Source: an uncultured Hyphomicrobiales bacterium (GTDB taxonomy: Bacteria > Pseudomonadota > Alphaproteobacteria > Rhizobiales > Beijerinckiaceae). Taken from it: a stretch of 64,000 bases of DNA. Shown here piece after piece: positions 47,165 to 55,709 of the stretch (position 1 is the stretch's first letter; each line of letters begins with the position of its first letter). A program made the position numbers and the translations under genes. The notes below the pieces were generated by a model. It was not told the origin of the DNA. It made no database searches and saw only the letters and a list, made by a program, of their open reading frames with translations. The stretch covers positions 1 to 64,000 of the forward strand of contig CAINED010000049.1 of assembly GCA_903847605.1 (NCBI GenBank), in the 5' to 3' direction.

Positions 47165-47803
47165 TCAGCAGCCGGTGAGCGGCGTCACGCCTGGGAAGGG
47201 TTCGTTTCTGAAGACCGACGTGGCGACGATAAGATGCTTCATCGAGCCGCCGACATTCGTTTGACCTGATGTGACCGTCGTCGTGCCGCCGAGCGCGATG
47301 CTGTTCATGGCGAGCACGGAGAGATAAACGGGCATGGGATAACCGACGCGCAACACAACAATTTCGCTGGTGTTCCCCGTGCAATATTGATGCGTCGTCT
47401 CCGTGAAGAAGTTCGACGACAGGGTAGCGGAGCTCCATGTGGCGGCCTTGCGCACATCGACGACGATCGTATTGCAGTCGATATAGCCTGGCAGGATGCG
47501 ACCCGTCGTCGGGCATAGATATGCGCTTTTGAATTGCTCGGCACTGGAGACTGCCGAATTGGATTGCGCCTGGCCTGTCATGATCTTGCGGGCGGCTTCC
47601 GCCGTCGCCGCCTCGACGCTTTGCGTCGTGAAAAACACGAAAGCCGTTTCAAAAATCGCAAAGAGCAGGCCGAGAAACGGAACGGAGACAAGCGCGAATT
47701 CGACGGCGGTTGCCGCATTTTCGTCACGCAGGAACGCGCGGACAGACCTTGAAACCCTTTCGCAGGGAAGTGTTTCAGGCCAGGACTCGATCAAGTGGCC
47801 CAT
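47165..47803 (-). CDS. TadE-family pilus assembly protein
   Basis: A 212-residue pseudopilin. The signature is NAATAVEFALVSVPFLGLLFAIFETAFVFF: prepilin-like with Glu at +5-like position, followed by a hydrophobic helix, then a periplasmic domain of beta type with two cysteines (CPTTGRILPGYIDC). TadE is processed by the prepilin peptidase and needed for Flp pilus assembly. ATG 47803 has GGAG upstream; ATG 47824 is an alternative. It leads the tadE-tadG operon; a hairpin and a CtrA-like box lie upstream. Confidence 0.87.
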   Translation of the reverse strand: MGHLIESWPETLPCERVSRSVRAFLRDENAATAVEFALVSVPFLGLLFAIFETAFVFFTTQSVEAATAEAARKIMTGQAQSNSAVSSAEQFKSAYLCPTTGRILPGYIDCNTIVVDVRKAATWSSATLSSNFFTETTHQYCTGNTSEIVVLRVGYPMPVYLSVLAMNSIALGGTTTVTSGQTNVGGSMKHLIVATSVFRNEPFPGVTPLTGC

Positions 47804-47838
47804 GTTTCTCGACTCCGAAGTCACGCACGCAAACGGAA

Positions 47839-47861
47839 AAAGGCCGGTTCGACCGGCCTTT
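47839..47861 (-). terminator. hairpin terminator/attenuator upstream of tadE
   Basis: Stem AAAGGCCGGT / ACCGGCCTTT with a three-base loop; on the minus strand it is followed by a TTTTT run. It is a terminator for the preceding pilus-domain gene, yet it lies downstream of the CtrA-like box and before tadE, so it could also attenuate tadE-tadG. Confidence 0.75.
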
Positions 47862-47924
47862 AGATGCTAGACAAAAGAGCTTTCCAGCGGGTTACCGAGG
47901 TCGCATGCGAATTCGGAATCGGCT

Positions 47925-47941
47925 TTAAGAAATTCTTAACC
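47925..47941. promoter_or_regulatory. perfect CtrA-like box
   Basis: TTAA-GAAATTC-TTAACC matches the full CtrA consensus TTAA-N7-TTAAC, with a near-palindromic centre. It lies 122 bases before the tadE start and just after the stop of the pilus N-domain gene. Confidence 0.6.
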
Positions 47942-47948
47942 GGCGCTA

Positions 47949-48422
47949 TCAACGCCCGCCCGATGCCGCTGCGCGCGATCTGATCTGGCCCGCCGTGCCG
48001 TTCAGGAAGCGGTCGTCGTCGCCCAGGTTCAAGGTCGGCTGGCAGCGCGGATTACAAGAATAGGTCTCGCGGGTCATGCCACGCTGGACGATGAGACCGT
48101 GGTTCGCACCCATGACGCGGACGGTCGATTCTCCGATTGCGTTTCCCTCTGCATCGAGCGCGATCATGTTCGTCTCGCCATAGCCCTTGCCGGTCAACAC
48201 CATCTGATTCGTGCGGCGGAGCATGGTGATATCGGCGATCACTGGATTGCCGACGATGATTGTCGTCGTGTTGGCCGGCAACTGCAGAACTTTCGCCTGA
48301 TCGAGAACAACTTCGATCGTATCGTTAGCGTGTGATGGCGTTACCGCGAGCAGAGCCGCCGAAGCAACCGCTGCCAGCATTGCACCATGCTTCAGGTATG
48401 CAAGCAATCCGTTGGAGGACAT
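47949..48422 (-). CDS. stand-alone secretin N-domain (CpaC N-terminal-like) protein
   Basis: A 157-residue exported protein (signal ends near SHAND, residue 33). The body aligns with the first domain of CpaC in this window: IEVVLDQAKVLQLPANTTTIIVGNPVIADIT here against the same layout of LNLGVGRSVIVNLPRDAAEIFVGNPRVANAV there. This is the T2SS/T3SS pilus N-domain. No secretin channel follows; instead the end has a CxxxC pair (YSCNPRCQP) and a basic tail. It is divergent from flp. Role in secretin assembly is inferred. Confidence 0.8.
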   Translation of the reverse strand: MSSNGLLAYLKHGAMLAAVASAALLAVTPSHANDTIEVVLDQAKVLQLPANTTTIIVGNPVIADITMLRRTNQMVLTGKGYGETNMIALDAEGNAIGESTVRVMGANHGLIVQRGMTRETYSCNPRCQPTLNLGDDDRFLNGTAGQIRSRAAASGGR

Positions 48423-48737
48423 CGCAACACTCGTGTGAAAGTTTCAGTTGCCAAACCTTGAACGAAATTGGTGAACGAAGTTTGAAGAATTCGAAAGGAA
48501 GACGACCCACGCTATAGAGCATAGGTAAAAGGCCTTTGTGGCTTCACTTTCATGTAATGCGATTGCAGATAGTCGCTGAATTTACCGTTGTTTAACCAGC
48601 AACCGCAATGCGACGGTTATGTCGATTTGGCCATCGGGAATTAACGGCCCTGAAATGAACTGACGCTATGTTCTGCTCATCCGGTCGCGCACGGAAGTAC
48701 GAAGCCGGTACCTGTCTAATGGAGCTAGGAGCAAGTT
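48423..48737. other. flp upstream / divergent intergenic region
   Basis: About 315 bases between the divergent pilus-domain gene and flp, richer in A/T than the neighbours. It holds a CtrA-like box (listed) and an AGGAG ribosome site at 48727-48731. No further gene is seen. Confidence 0.6.
48581..48596 (+). promoter_or_regulatory. CtrA-like box upstream of flp
   Basis: TTTA, seven bases (CCGTTGT), TTAAC: one mismatch in the left half. It is about 142 bases before the flp start. In Caulobacter the corresponding pilA promoter is a direct CtrA target, which supports the reading. Confidence 0.55.
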
Positions 48738-48956
48738 ATGAAGAAGCTTTTCTCGCGTTTCGCCAAGGATGAGTCGGGCGCCACGGCTATCGAGTACGGC
48801 CTGATCGCCGGCCTCATCGGCGTCGTCATCATCACCGCGGTTACGACCGTCGGCACGTCGATCTCCGGCAAGTTCAACGAAGTTTCCTCGGCGCTCGGCG
48901 CTTCGGGCAGCTCGTCCACCACGTCCACGTCCACCACCAGCGGCACCACGCCGTAA
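48738..48956 (+). CDS. flp: Flp-type (type IVb) major pilin
   Basis: A 72-residue prepilin. The short leader MKKLFSRFAKDESG is cut after G14, giving ATAIEYGLIAGLIGV with the type IVb E19-Y20 motif. A single hydrophobic helix follows and then a 20-residue Ser/Thr-rich tail (SSSTTSTSTTSGTTP), longer and more Ser/Thr-rich than many Flp pilins. It is the main subunit of the Tad pilus used for adhesion and microcolony formation. An AGGAG lies seven bases upstream. A terminator follows, so high pilin expression is uncoupled from cpaA. Confidence 0.95.
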   Translation: MKKLFSRFAKDESGATAIEYGLIAGLIGVVIITAVTTVGTSISGKFNEVSSALGASGSSSTTSTSTTSGTTP

Positions 48957-49009
48957 TCGGATTTCGCAATACGCGAACCGGAAAACAGGGCTGGCGACAG
49001 CTCGCACAG

Positions 49010-49042
49010 ACGGCCTCCCCAACGGGAGGCCGTTCTGCTTTG
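49010..49042 (+). terminator. terminator after flp
   Basis: Stem ACGGCCTCCC / GGGAGGCCGT with a four-base loop and a T-rich tail (TTCTGCTTT), about 54 bases after the flp stop. Confidence 0.75.
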
Positions 49043-49068
49043 CGGCGTACTGTGCCGACCGGTGGTAG

Positions 49069-49082
49069 TTAACGAAATTTAA
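49069..49082 (+). promoter_or_regulatory. weak CtrA-like motif upstream of cpaA
   Basis: TTAA-CGAAAT-TTAA: two perfect half-sites but six bases apart instead of seven, 48 bases before the cpaA start. Confidence 0.25.
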
Positions 49083-49129
49083 GACAGTTGCAGGTAAGCG
49101 TAACCTATCAGGAACATAGGCAGGCCAGC

Positions 49130-49636
49130 ATGATCCAATACGCAGCGTTCATCCTCTTCCCTCTCATCATGTTGATCGCCGCTGTTTCCGATCTCATGAC
49201 CATGAAAATCTCGAACTTTCTGTCCGCGGGATTGCTCCTTGCTTTTCTGCTTGTGGCGTTTCTCACGAAAATGCCGATGCAGACACTTCTATGGAGCCTT
49301 GGCTGCGGCTTCATGATGCTGGCGATCACCTTTGGTATGTTTGCAATGGGATGGGTCGGCGGCGGCGATGCAAAGCTCGTGTCGGCAATTGCGATCTGGA
49401 TGGGCTGGTCGCTACTGATGCCCTATCTCCTCGTTGCATCCGTCTTCGGGGGAATTCTCACGCTTGTCTTACTGATGTTCCGGCGCTTCAGGCTGCCCGG
49501 ATTTCTCGCGAATCGCGAATGGGCGCTGCGCCTGCATAAGCCCAGGGGCGGCATTCCCTATGGCGTTGCGCTCGCGGCGTCCGCGCTCTTTTTCTATCCG
49601 AGCACGCAAATCTGGATGTCCGCAGCTGGAGCCTGA
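49130..49636 (+). CDS. cpaA: Tad prepilin peptidase CpaA/TadV
   Basis: A 168-residue integral membrane aspartic peptidase that cuts the leader from the pilin and TadE/G pseudopilins. The two catalytic aspartates are D21 (AVSDLMTMKISN) and D80 (GWVGGGDAKLVSA). Four or five helices are expected; the enzyme lacks the methyltransferase half of PilD. ATG 49130 is chosen over the in-frame GTG-like upstream start. It ends before a strong terminator, so it is a single-gene unit. Confidence 0.94.
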   Translation: MIQYAAFILFPLIMLIAAVSDLMTMKISNFLSAGLLLAFLLVAFLTKMPMQTLLWSLGCGFMMLAITFGMFAMGWVGGGDAKLVSAIAIWMGWSLLMPYLLVASVFGGILTLVLLMFRRFRLPGFLANREWALRLHKPRGGIPYGVALAASALFFYPSTQIWMSAAGA

Positions 49637-49672
49637 TTGGAAAAAAGCGCTGAATTTCGAGGCGATTTTCGA

Positions 49673-49700
49673 GGCGGCGAACGAATCGCCGCCTTTTTTT
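49673..49700 (+). terminator. strong terminator after cpaA
   Basis: Stem GGCGGCGA / TCGCCGCC with a five-base loop and seven T residues. Confidence 0.9.
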
Positions 49701-49784
49701 ATCGTGTGTGGGATCGATCCCCTGTCCCAATACGGCGCGAACCGAGCGCATGACCAAGAGCGAATTGGAGACAATCGGTTAACC

Positions 49785-49800
49785 TTAATTTGATCTTTAC
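49785..49800 (+). promoter_or_regulatory. CtrA-like box upstream of cpaB
   Basis: TTAA, seven bases (TTTGATC), TTTAC: one mismatch in the right half. A TTAACC half-site lies six bases before. It is 56 bases from the cpaB start and would control the operon cpaB to tadC. Confidence 0.4.
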
Positions 49801-49855
49801 CTGATTGAATTGCGTTCGATCCCAAGCAGGGTTCGAGTTGCGGAATCGATCAGTC

Positions 49856-50653
49856 ATGAAATCAAGTCAGATCATAGCCGGCGCCATTGCGCTTTTCGCA
49901 TTCGGTGGCGCGTTCGTTCTTATGAACAGGGCCAAGCCGGTTCAGCCCGTGGTCGTGCAGACAGCGCCGCCTGTTCAGCGGACCGATCTCGAACAGGTGC
50001 TGGTAGCCTCGAAGGACATTCCGCTCGGCACGCAGGTCCAGGAACTGGATATGGCCTGGGCATCCTGGCCGCGCTCCAATACCGCCGAAGGCATGGTGTT
50101 GAAGTCGACAGAGCCGAATGCGCTCGAGGACATCAAGGGTTCGGTCGCGCGCGGGCAATTCTTCAAAGGCGAGCCGCTTCGCCGCAGCAAGCTGGTGAAG
50201 GGACCGAACGCAGGCTTCCTTTCCGCCATTCTTCCTTCCGGTTCGCGCGCCGTCGCCATCAACATCGACAGCACGGGCTCTACATCGGCCGGCGGCTTCA
50301 TTCTGCCGAACGATCGTGTCGACGTGATTCGCACGATTCGCAGCGGGCAAGGCGAGGGCGGCTACACCAGCCAGACGATCCTGCGCAACATCCGTGTCCT
50401 CGCGATCGGCCAACGCATCGAGGAAAAAAACAACGAGCGTGTCGTCGTCGGATCCAACGCCACCCTGGAGCTGACGCCCCGCCAGTCCGAGCAGATCGTA
50501 CTTGCGCAGCGCGTCGGCCAATTGTCGCTCGTCCTGCGCAGCATGTTCGACGCCAATGCAGAGAATGCCGAGGCCCCGGACGGCGATCAGGAGCAGGCCC
50601 CTGCGCTTTCCATCGTCCGTTTCGGAGTGACGACCAGTGTCAACCGCCGCTGA
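49856..50653 (+). CDS. cpaB: Flp pilus assembly protein CpaB/RcpC
   Basis: A 265-residue periplasmic protein with one N-terminal helix (IIAGAIALFAFGGAFVLM) and two SAF-like beta domains (VLVASKDIPLGTQVQ and GSRAVAINIDSTGSTSAGGFI; LPNDRVDVIRT). It connects the secretin to peptidoglycan or the inner platform. It starts the long operon cpaB-cpaC-cpaD-cpaE-cpaF-tadB-tadC, and a CtrA-like box is upstream. Confidence 0.94.
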   Translation: MKSSQIIAGAIALFAFGGAFVLMNRAKPVQPVVVQTAPPVQRTDLEQVLVASKDIPLGTQVQELDMAWASWPRSNTAEGMVLKSTEPNALEDIKGSVARGQFFKGEPLRRSKLVKGPNAGFLSAILPSGSRAVAINIDSTGSTSAGGFILPNDRVDVIRTIRSGQGEGGYTSQTILRNIRVLAIGQRIEEKNNERVVVGSNATLELTPRQSEQIVLAQRVGQLSLVLRSMFDANAENAEAPDGDQEQAPALSIVRFGVTTSVNRR

Positions 50654-50699
50654 GAAATTCAACCGTTTGCGGCCAGCGAACTGGCCCGGGAGAAATAAG

Positions 50700-52142
50700 A
50701 TGAGTTCATCCTCGTCCTTGCGTATTTCGCGAATCGCAGTCCTTGCTCTGGCGGCCATGAGCGCAGCTATGCTGACGCCGGTCACGGCAACCGCGCAAAA
50801 TGCGTCAAGCTTCTCGAATGGCGATAGCGCATCCTCGCAACGTCTGAACCTTGGCGTCGGGCGTTCGGTGATCGTCAATCTGCCGCGCGACGCCGCCGAA
50901 ATATTCGTCGGCAATCCACGCGTCGCGAACGCTGTCGTGCGCTCGCCGCGCACTCTCTATGTCATCGCGACGGCTGGCGGCCAGACAACGATTTTCGCAA
51001 TGGACAAGTCCGGCGCCCAGATCGCGCGCGTCGAAGTGTCGGTCGGCCGCGACATTGCCGAGCTCAGCCGCATCCTGAAGACGGCGTTGCCGCGTTCTGA
51101 AGTTGTGCCGCGGACGGTCAACGATACGATCATACTCACCGGTGAGGTGGAAAGCGCGGGTGATGCCCAGAAGGCGATGGATATCGCCTCCGGCTTCGTG
51201 GGCGGCGGGGGCCAGAACGGCCAGGATAATTCGAAAGTCGTCAACTCGCTGACGATTCGTGGCCGTGATCAGGTGATGCTCAAGGTAAGCGTCATCGAAG
51301 TGCAACGCCAGATCATCAAGCAGATGGGTTTCACGCTGCATGAATTGAATGGCAACTGGGGTTCGATGACGCTCGACAATCCTCTGTCGATCAACCCGGT
51401 GCCGCCTTCCACTACGAATGCGATTTTCCGTGGCGGGATCGGTCCAAACCGGCTGGCCTCGACAATCCGCGCCTTCGAGCGCAACGGCGTCGCCAAAATT
51501 CTGGCGGAACCGACGGTGACCGCCATCTCCGGAGAAACCGCGAAATTCGTCGCCGGCGGCGAATTGCCCGTGCCTTCGGGCAGCTCCTGTTCGACGGTCG
51601 GCGCAGGGTCCGCTTGTACGCCCGGCGTAACCTTCAAGCCTTACGGCGTCACACTGAATTTCACGCCGGTCGTTCTGTCCGAAGGTCGCATCCTGCTACG
51701 CGTTGCGACGGAAGTGACGGAAATCGATCCGACCACCGTCGTCGCTCTCGTCTTCGGCAACATTCCCGCCATGCGCACGCGCAAGAACGAAACCAGCGTC
51801 GAACTGCCTTCGGGCGCTTCGATTGCAACTGCCGGTCTCATTCAGACGAAGTCGCGTCAGGTGATCAACGGTCTGCCCGGCGTCATGAATCTGCCTATCC
51901 TCGGCACATTGTTCCGGTCGCGCGATTATCAGCGTGAAGAAACCGAACTGATGATCATCGTCACGCCCTATATCGCCAAGCCCGTCGCGCCTTCGGAACT
52001 GGCGCGTCCGACGGACGGACTGCAGGATGCGACCGATCCGCAAGCCTGGCTCCTCGGCCGCGTGAACAAGATCTATTCCACCACATCGAACCCGCATCTT
52101 GTCCGCACGTTCCGCGGCAAGGTGGGCTTCATCAACGATTGA
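50700..52142 (+). CDS. cpaC: Tad outer-membrane secretin CpaC/RcpA
   Basis: A 480-residue secretin that forms the pilus channel. Signal peptide (LALAAMSAAMLTPVTATAQ), the pilus N-domain (about 45-125), a BON-like segment (DTIILTGEVESAGDAQKAM), and the secretin beta domain from about 230 to 440 (GDQ-type motif VMLKVSVIEVQRQ; VPSGSS; TGETA-like SGETAKFVAGGE). The end GRVNKIYSTT is conserved. GGGAG precedes ATG 50700, which lies 46 bases after cpaB. Confidence 0.95.
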   Translation: MSSSSSLRISRIAVLALAAMSAAMLTPVTATAQNASSFSNGDSASSQRLNLGVGRSVIVNLPRDAAEIFVGNPRVANAVVRSPRTLYVIATAGGQTTIFAMDKSGAQIARVEVSVGRDIAELSRILKTALPRSEVVPRTVNDTIILTGEVESAGDAQKAMDIASGFVGGGGQNGQDNSKVVNSLTIRGRDQVMLKVSVIEVQRQIIKQMGFTLHELNGNWGSMTLDNPLSINPVPPSTTNAIFRGGIGPNRLASTIRAFERNGVAKILAEPTVTAISGETAKFVAGGELPVPSGSSCSTVGAGSACTPGVTFKPYGVTLNFTPVVLSEGRILLRVATEVTEIDPTTVVALVFGNIPAMRTRKNETSVELPSGASIATAGLIQTKSRQVINGLPGVMNLPILGTLFRSRDYQREETELMIIVTPYIAKPVAPSELARPTDGLQDATDPQAWLLGRVNKIYSTTSNPHLVRTFRGKVGFIND

Positions 52143-52162
52143 GAACGATTGGAAGACGCATC

Positions 52163-52903
52163 ATGACACAGACGAATGTTGCAAAGAATCGTTCGGCGAT
52201 CGGGCTTATCCTGCGCGGCGCTCTCGTCGCAGCCGTGCCGATGACGCTGGCTGCCTGCGGTCAGGTCGACCGTCTCGCGACGACGGCTTCGGTCATTCCG
52301 GATACTGTGGAGCAACGTCATCCCATCGTGCTTGCGGATGTTCCCTACAGCGTCGATCTATTCCCGATCCAGGGGCGTCTCGAACATGGCGATGCGAGCC
52401 GCGTCGATCAGCTTGCCGCGCATTACCGGCAAAACGGCCACGGACCGATCACCATCATGCTGCCGCAAGGGGCGGCCGGCGGCTCGAGCGCCGGAGCGGT
52501 GAACGCCATACGCGCCCGGCTCGCAGCAAGCGGTGTTGGCGGACACGTACGCGTCGGCTCTTACAACGTTCCCGATCGCACAATGGCGGCCGCGGTTCGC
52601 GTTTCCTTTGCAGGTTTAAAGGCGAAAGTGGCGACGCAGTGTGGCGAATGGCCGGACGATCTCGCATCGGCGAGTTCGCTGCATACCTGGCAGAACAAGC
52701 CGTACTGGAACATGGGCTGCGCCTATCAGAACATGCTCGCCGTGCAGGTCGGCAATCCAAGAGATATCGCCGGGCCACGCGGGGAATCGCCCGCGGATGT
52801 CCGCATGCGCATGCGGGCTATCGGCAAGGTTCGTCAGGGCAACGATCCCGGCACGAGCTGGAAGGTCCAAAACAGCAATATCGGTTCGGTGGGAGGCAAT
52901 TGA
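52163..52903 (+). CDS. cpaD: Flp pilus assembly lipoprotein CpaD
   Basis: A 246-residue lipoprotein. The lipobox MTLAACGQVDR gives an acyl-Cys at about residue 33. The rest is a peptidoglycan-type CpaD domain; RLEHGDASRVDQLAAHY and CAYQNMLAVQVGNPRDI with conserved Cys are typical. It is thought to help outer-membrane secretin assembly. Stop and the cpaE start overlap as TGATG. ATG 52163 is preferred over TTG 52139. Confidence 0.93.
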   Translation: MTQTNVAKNRSAIGLILRGALVAAVPMTLAACGQVDRLATTASVIPDTVEQRHPIVLADVPYSVDLFPIQGRLEHGDASRVDQLAAHYRQNGHGPITIMLPQGAAGGSSAGAVNAIRARLAASGVGGHVRVGSYNVPDRTMAAAVRVSFAGLKAKVATQCGEWPDDLASASSLHTWQNKPYWNMGCAYQNMLAVQVGNPRDIAGPRGESPADVRMRMRAIGKVRQGNDPGTSWKVQNSNIGSVGGN

Positions 52904-54177
52904 TGCAGTCTGAAATCGATATGCGCGAAGACGATCTGCCGGCCGTCGACAGCTCGACGGTACAGATTGCGCCGCTGCCGCGAATTTCGATCCAGGCATT
53001 CTGCGAAACCACCGAGGTTTCGTCGATGATCGAAAGCGTGGTGAACGATCGCCGCATGGTCAAGGCGCACATAAAGGTGCATGCCGGCGGGGCCGCTGGC
53101 GCGGTCGAGGCCTATAGCCAGGCGCCGACGCCAAACCTCATCGTGATCGAGAGCAATTCCGAACCGAACATGCTCGTCGGCCAGCTCGATATGCTCGCCG
53201 AATACTGCGATCCCGGCACCAAGGTAGTGATCATCGGTCGCAGCAACGACATTCACCTTTATCGCGAATTGGTGGCGCGCGGCGTCAGCGATTACATCGT
53301 GTCCCCTGTGGACCGGCTGGCGTTCATTCGCACATTGTCCGAACTTTATGCGAGCCCTGGCACGGGTCCGCTCGGGCGCGTCATCGCGGTCGTTGGCGCC
53401 AAAGGCGGTTGTGGCGCGTCGACGATTGCGCACAATGTCGCCTGGTCAATGTCGCGAAATTCGGACATGTCGACCATTATCGTCGATATGGATCTCGGCT
53501 TCGGGACGACCGGTCTCGATTTCAACCAGGATCCGCCGCAAAGCATTGCCGATGCGGTCTTTTCGCCCGAGCGACTCGATGCGAACATGCTCGACCGGCT
53601 GCTGTCGAAATGCACGGATAAACTTGGCATCCTCGCAGCGCCGGCGACGCTCGATCGTATGTACGACTTCCAGGAGACGGCGTTCGACGGCCTCATGGAT
53701 CTCCTGCGCGCCTCGACGCCGCTGATCATTCTCGACGTTCCGCATGTCTGGACCGCGTGGTCCCGCAGAATGCTCGTCGGCGCCGACGATGTGGTGATCG
53801 TTTCGACGCCCGATCTGGCCGGTCTGCGAAACTCCAAGAATTTAATCGACACGTTGAAGGCCGCACGTCCCAACGACTCGCGTCCGAAGCTGATCATCAA
53901 CATGACGGACGTTCCCAAACGGCCGGAAATCGCGGTCTCCGATTTTGCGAAAGCGCTGGAGATCGATCCCGTTGGAGCGATACCGTTTGAGCCGAAACTC
54001 TTCGGCACGGCGGCCAATAACGGTCAAATGGTCTCAGAAGTCGACGCCAAGAGTAAGATTAGCGAAACCATTGACGCCATAGGTTTCGCGCTGATGGGGC
54101 GGTCCGAAATCCGGCCGCAGAAGCGCAGCCTGCTGCAACCGCTCGTGGCACGCCTGCGCCGCAAAAAGGCGTCTTAG
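52903..54177 (+). CDS. cpaE: Tad pilus localisation ATPase-like protein CpaE/TadZ
   Basis: A 424-residue MinD/ParA-like protein with an N-terminal receiver-like domain (about 30-150; lacking phospho-acceptor features) and a C-terminal SIMIBI domain whose deviant Walker A reads GAKGGCGASTIAHN, with Ala in the place of the second Lys, as in atypical TadZ proteins. CpaE places the pilus system at the cell pole. The start ATG overlaps the cpaD stop and has GGGAGG before it. Residue IVDMDLGFGTTGLDF is the switch region. Confidence 0.95.
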   Translation: MQSEIDMREDDLPAVDSSTVQIAPLPRISIQAFCETTEVSSMIESVVNDRRMVKAHIKVHAGGAAGAVEAYSQAPTPNLIVIESNSEPNMLVGQLDMLAEYCDPGTKVVIIGRSNDIHLYRELVARGVSDYIVSPVDRLAFIRTLSELYASPGTGPLGRVIAVVGAKGGCGASTIAHNVAWSMSRNSDMSTIIVDMDLGFGTTGLDFNQDPPQSIADAVFSPERLDANMLDRLLSKCTDKLGILAAPATLDRMYDFQETAFDGLMDLLRASTPLIILDVPHVWTAWSRRMLVGADDVVIVSTPDLAGLRNSKNLIDTLKAARPNDSRPKLIINMTDVPKRPEIAVSDFAKALEIDPVGAIPFEPKLFGTAANNGQMVSEVDAKSKISETIDAIGFALMGRSEIRPQKRSLLQPLVARLRRKKAS

Positions 54178-54223
54178 TCGTTCGCGTTGAACAGGTCGTC
54201 CGGAATACGGGGAATCGAAATTC

Positions 54224-55681
54224 ATGTTCGGCAAGAGGTCGAGTCAAGGTAGCAGCCCCGCCGCGCGGCCGGCGCCCGCTGCGATGCCGGCGACGCAATC
54301 CGTCGCTGCCCCCGCCCCGGCGCCGCGTGCGCCGGAGCCCGAGCCGGTATTGCAAGTCGTCGAAGAACCGAAAGCGCCAGCGCAGCGTTCGGAAGACTAC
54401 TTCATCACCAAGAGCATGATTTTTGGCGCCCTGATCGAGGCCATCGATCTGTCGCAGCTCTCGAAACTCGACGCCGATAGCGCGCGCGAAGAAATTCGCG
54501 ATATCGTCAACGAGATTATTTCGATCAAGAACGTCATCATGTCGATTGCCGAGCAGGAAGAACTGCTCGACGACATCTGTAACGACGTTCTGGGTTACGG
54601 CCCACTCGAACCTTTGCTCGGGCGTGACGACATCGCCGATATCATGGTCAATGGCGCCGCGAAGACCTACATCGAAGTCAAGGGCAAGATACAGCTCACC
54701 AATGTACGTTTCCGCGACAATGCGCAGCTTATGAACATCTGTCAGCGTATCGTCAGCCAGGTCGGCCGCCGTGTCGACGATGCTTCGCCGATATGCGACG
54801 CGCGCCTCATCGACGGCTCCCGCGTCAACGTCATCGCGCCGCCTCTCGCCCTGGACGGACCCGCACTTACCATTCGTAAGTTCCGCAAGGACAAACTGCG
54901 GCTCGACGATCTCGTGAAGTTCAGTTCGATTTCACAGGCGGGCGCGGAAGTTTTGAAGATCATCGGCCGCGTGCGATGCAACGTTCTGATCTCAGGCGGT
55001 ACAGGTTCGGGAAAAACGACGCTCCTCAACTGCCTTACGAACTATATCGATACGGATGAACGGGTTATCACCTGCGAGGACGCCGCGGAACTGCAACTGC
55101 AGCAACCGCATGTGGTGCGTCTGGAAACGCGCCCGCCCAATCTCGAAGGCAGCGGCGCGGTCTCGATGCGCGAACTCGTCAAGAACTGTCTGCGTATGCG
55201 TCCCGAACGCATCATCGTCGGCGAAGTTCGCGGACCGGAGGCCTTCGATCTTCTGCAGGCGATGAACACCGGTCACGACGGGTCGATGGGCACCTTGCAC
55301 GCCAACTCACCGCGCGAAGCTCTTGGGCGTCTCGAATCCATGATTACGATGGGTGGATTCTCGCTGCCCTCGCGCACGATCCGCGACATGATCGTATCGT
55401 CGGTCGATGTCATCGTGCAGGCGGCGCGTCTGCGCGACGGCTCGCGCCGCATCACCCACATCACCGAAGTGCTGGGCATGGAAGGCGACGTCATCACCAC
55501 GCAGGATGTGATCGTCTATGACATTCTCGGCGAAGACGCCAACGGCAAGCTGATCGGCCGCCATCGTTCGACGGGTCTCGGCCGTCCGAAGTTCTGGGAC
55601 CGCGCTCGCTATTACGGCGAAGAACAAAGGCTCGCAGCTGCGCTCGATGCAGCAGAAGACGCCGACAATGACGGCAAATAG
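54224..55681 (+). CDS. cpaF: Tad pilus motor ATPase CpaF/TadA
   Basis: A 485-residue secretion ATPase. After a Pro/Ala-rich leader come the N-terminal coiled domain ([18 protein letters not shown]), Walker [10 protein letters not shown] (K264), the Asp box, Walker [20 protein letters not shown], the His box ([18 protein letters not shown]) and C-terminal IVQAARL. It powers both pilus assembly and retraction in the Tad system. It is followed by tadB after 28 bases. Confidence 0.97.
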   Translation: MFGKRSSQGSSPAARPAPAAMPATQSVAAPAPAPRAPEPEPVLQVVEEPKAPAQRSEDYFITKSMIFGALIEAIDLSQLSKLDADSAREEIRDIVNEIISIKNVIMSIAEQEELLDDICNDVLGYGPLEPLLGRDDIADIMVNGAAKTYIEVKGKIQLTNVRFRDNAQLMNICQRIVSQVGRRVDDASPICDARLIDGSRVNVIAPPLALDGPALTIRKFRKDKLRLDDLVKFSSISQAGAEVLKIIGRVRCNVLISGGTGSGKTTLLNCLTNYIDTDERVITCEDAAELQLQQPHVVRLETRPPNLEGSGAVSMRELVKNCLRMRPERIIVGEVRGPEAFDLLQAMNTGHDGSMGTLHANSPREALGRLESMITMGGFSLPSRTIRDMIVSSVDVIVQAARLRDGSRRITHITEVLGMEGDVITTQDVIVYDILGEDANGKLIGRHRSTGLGRPKFWDRARYYGEEQRLAAALDAAEDADNDGK

Positions 55682-55709
55682 CATTTGCTTGTGGAGTTGA
55701 GAGACGGGC

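Noticed and set aside
52099-52902. Long upstream extension of cpaE in the same frame
   Set aside because: It overlaps cpaD completely and is Arg/Ser-rich; ATG 52903 has a good ribosome site and the TGATG overlap.
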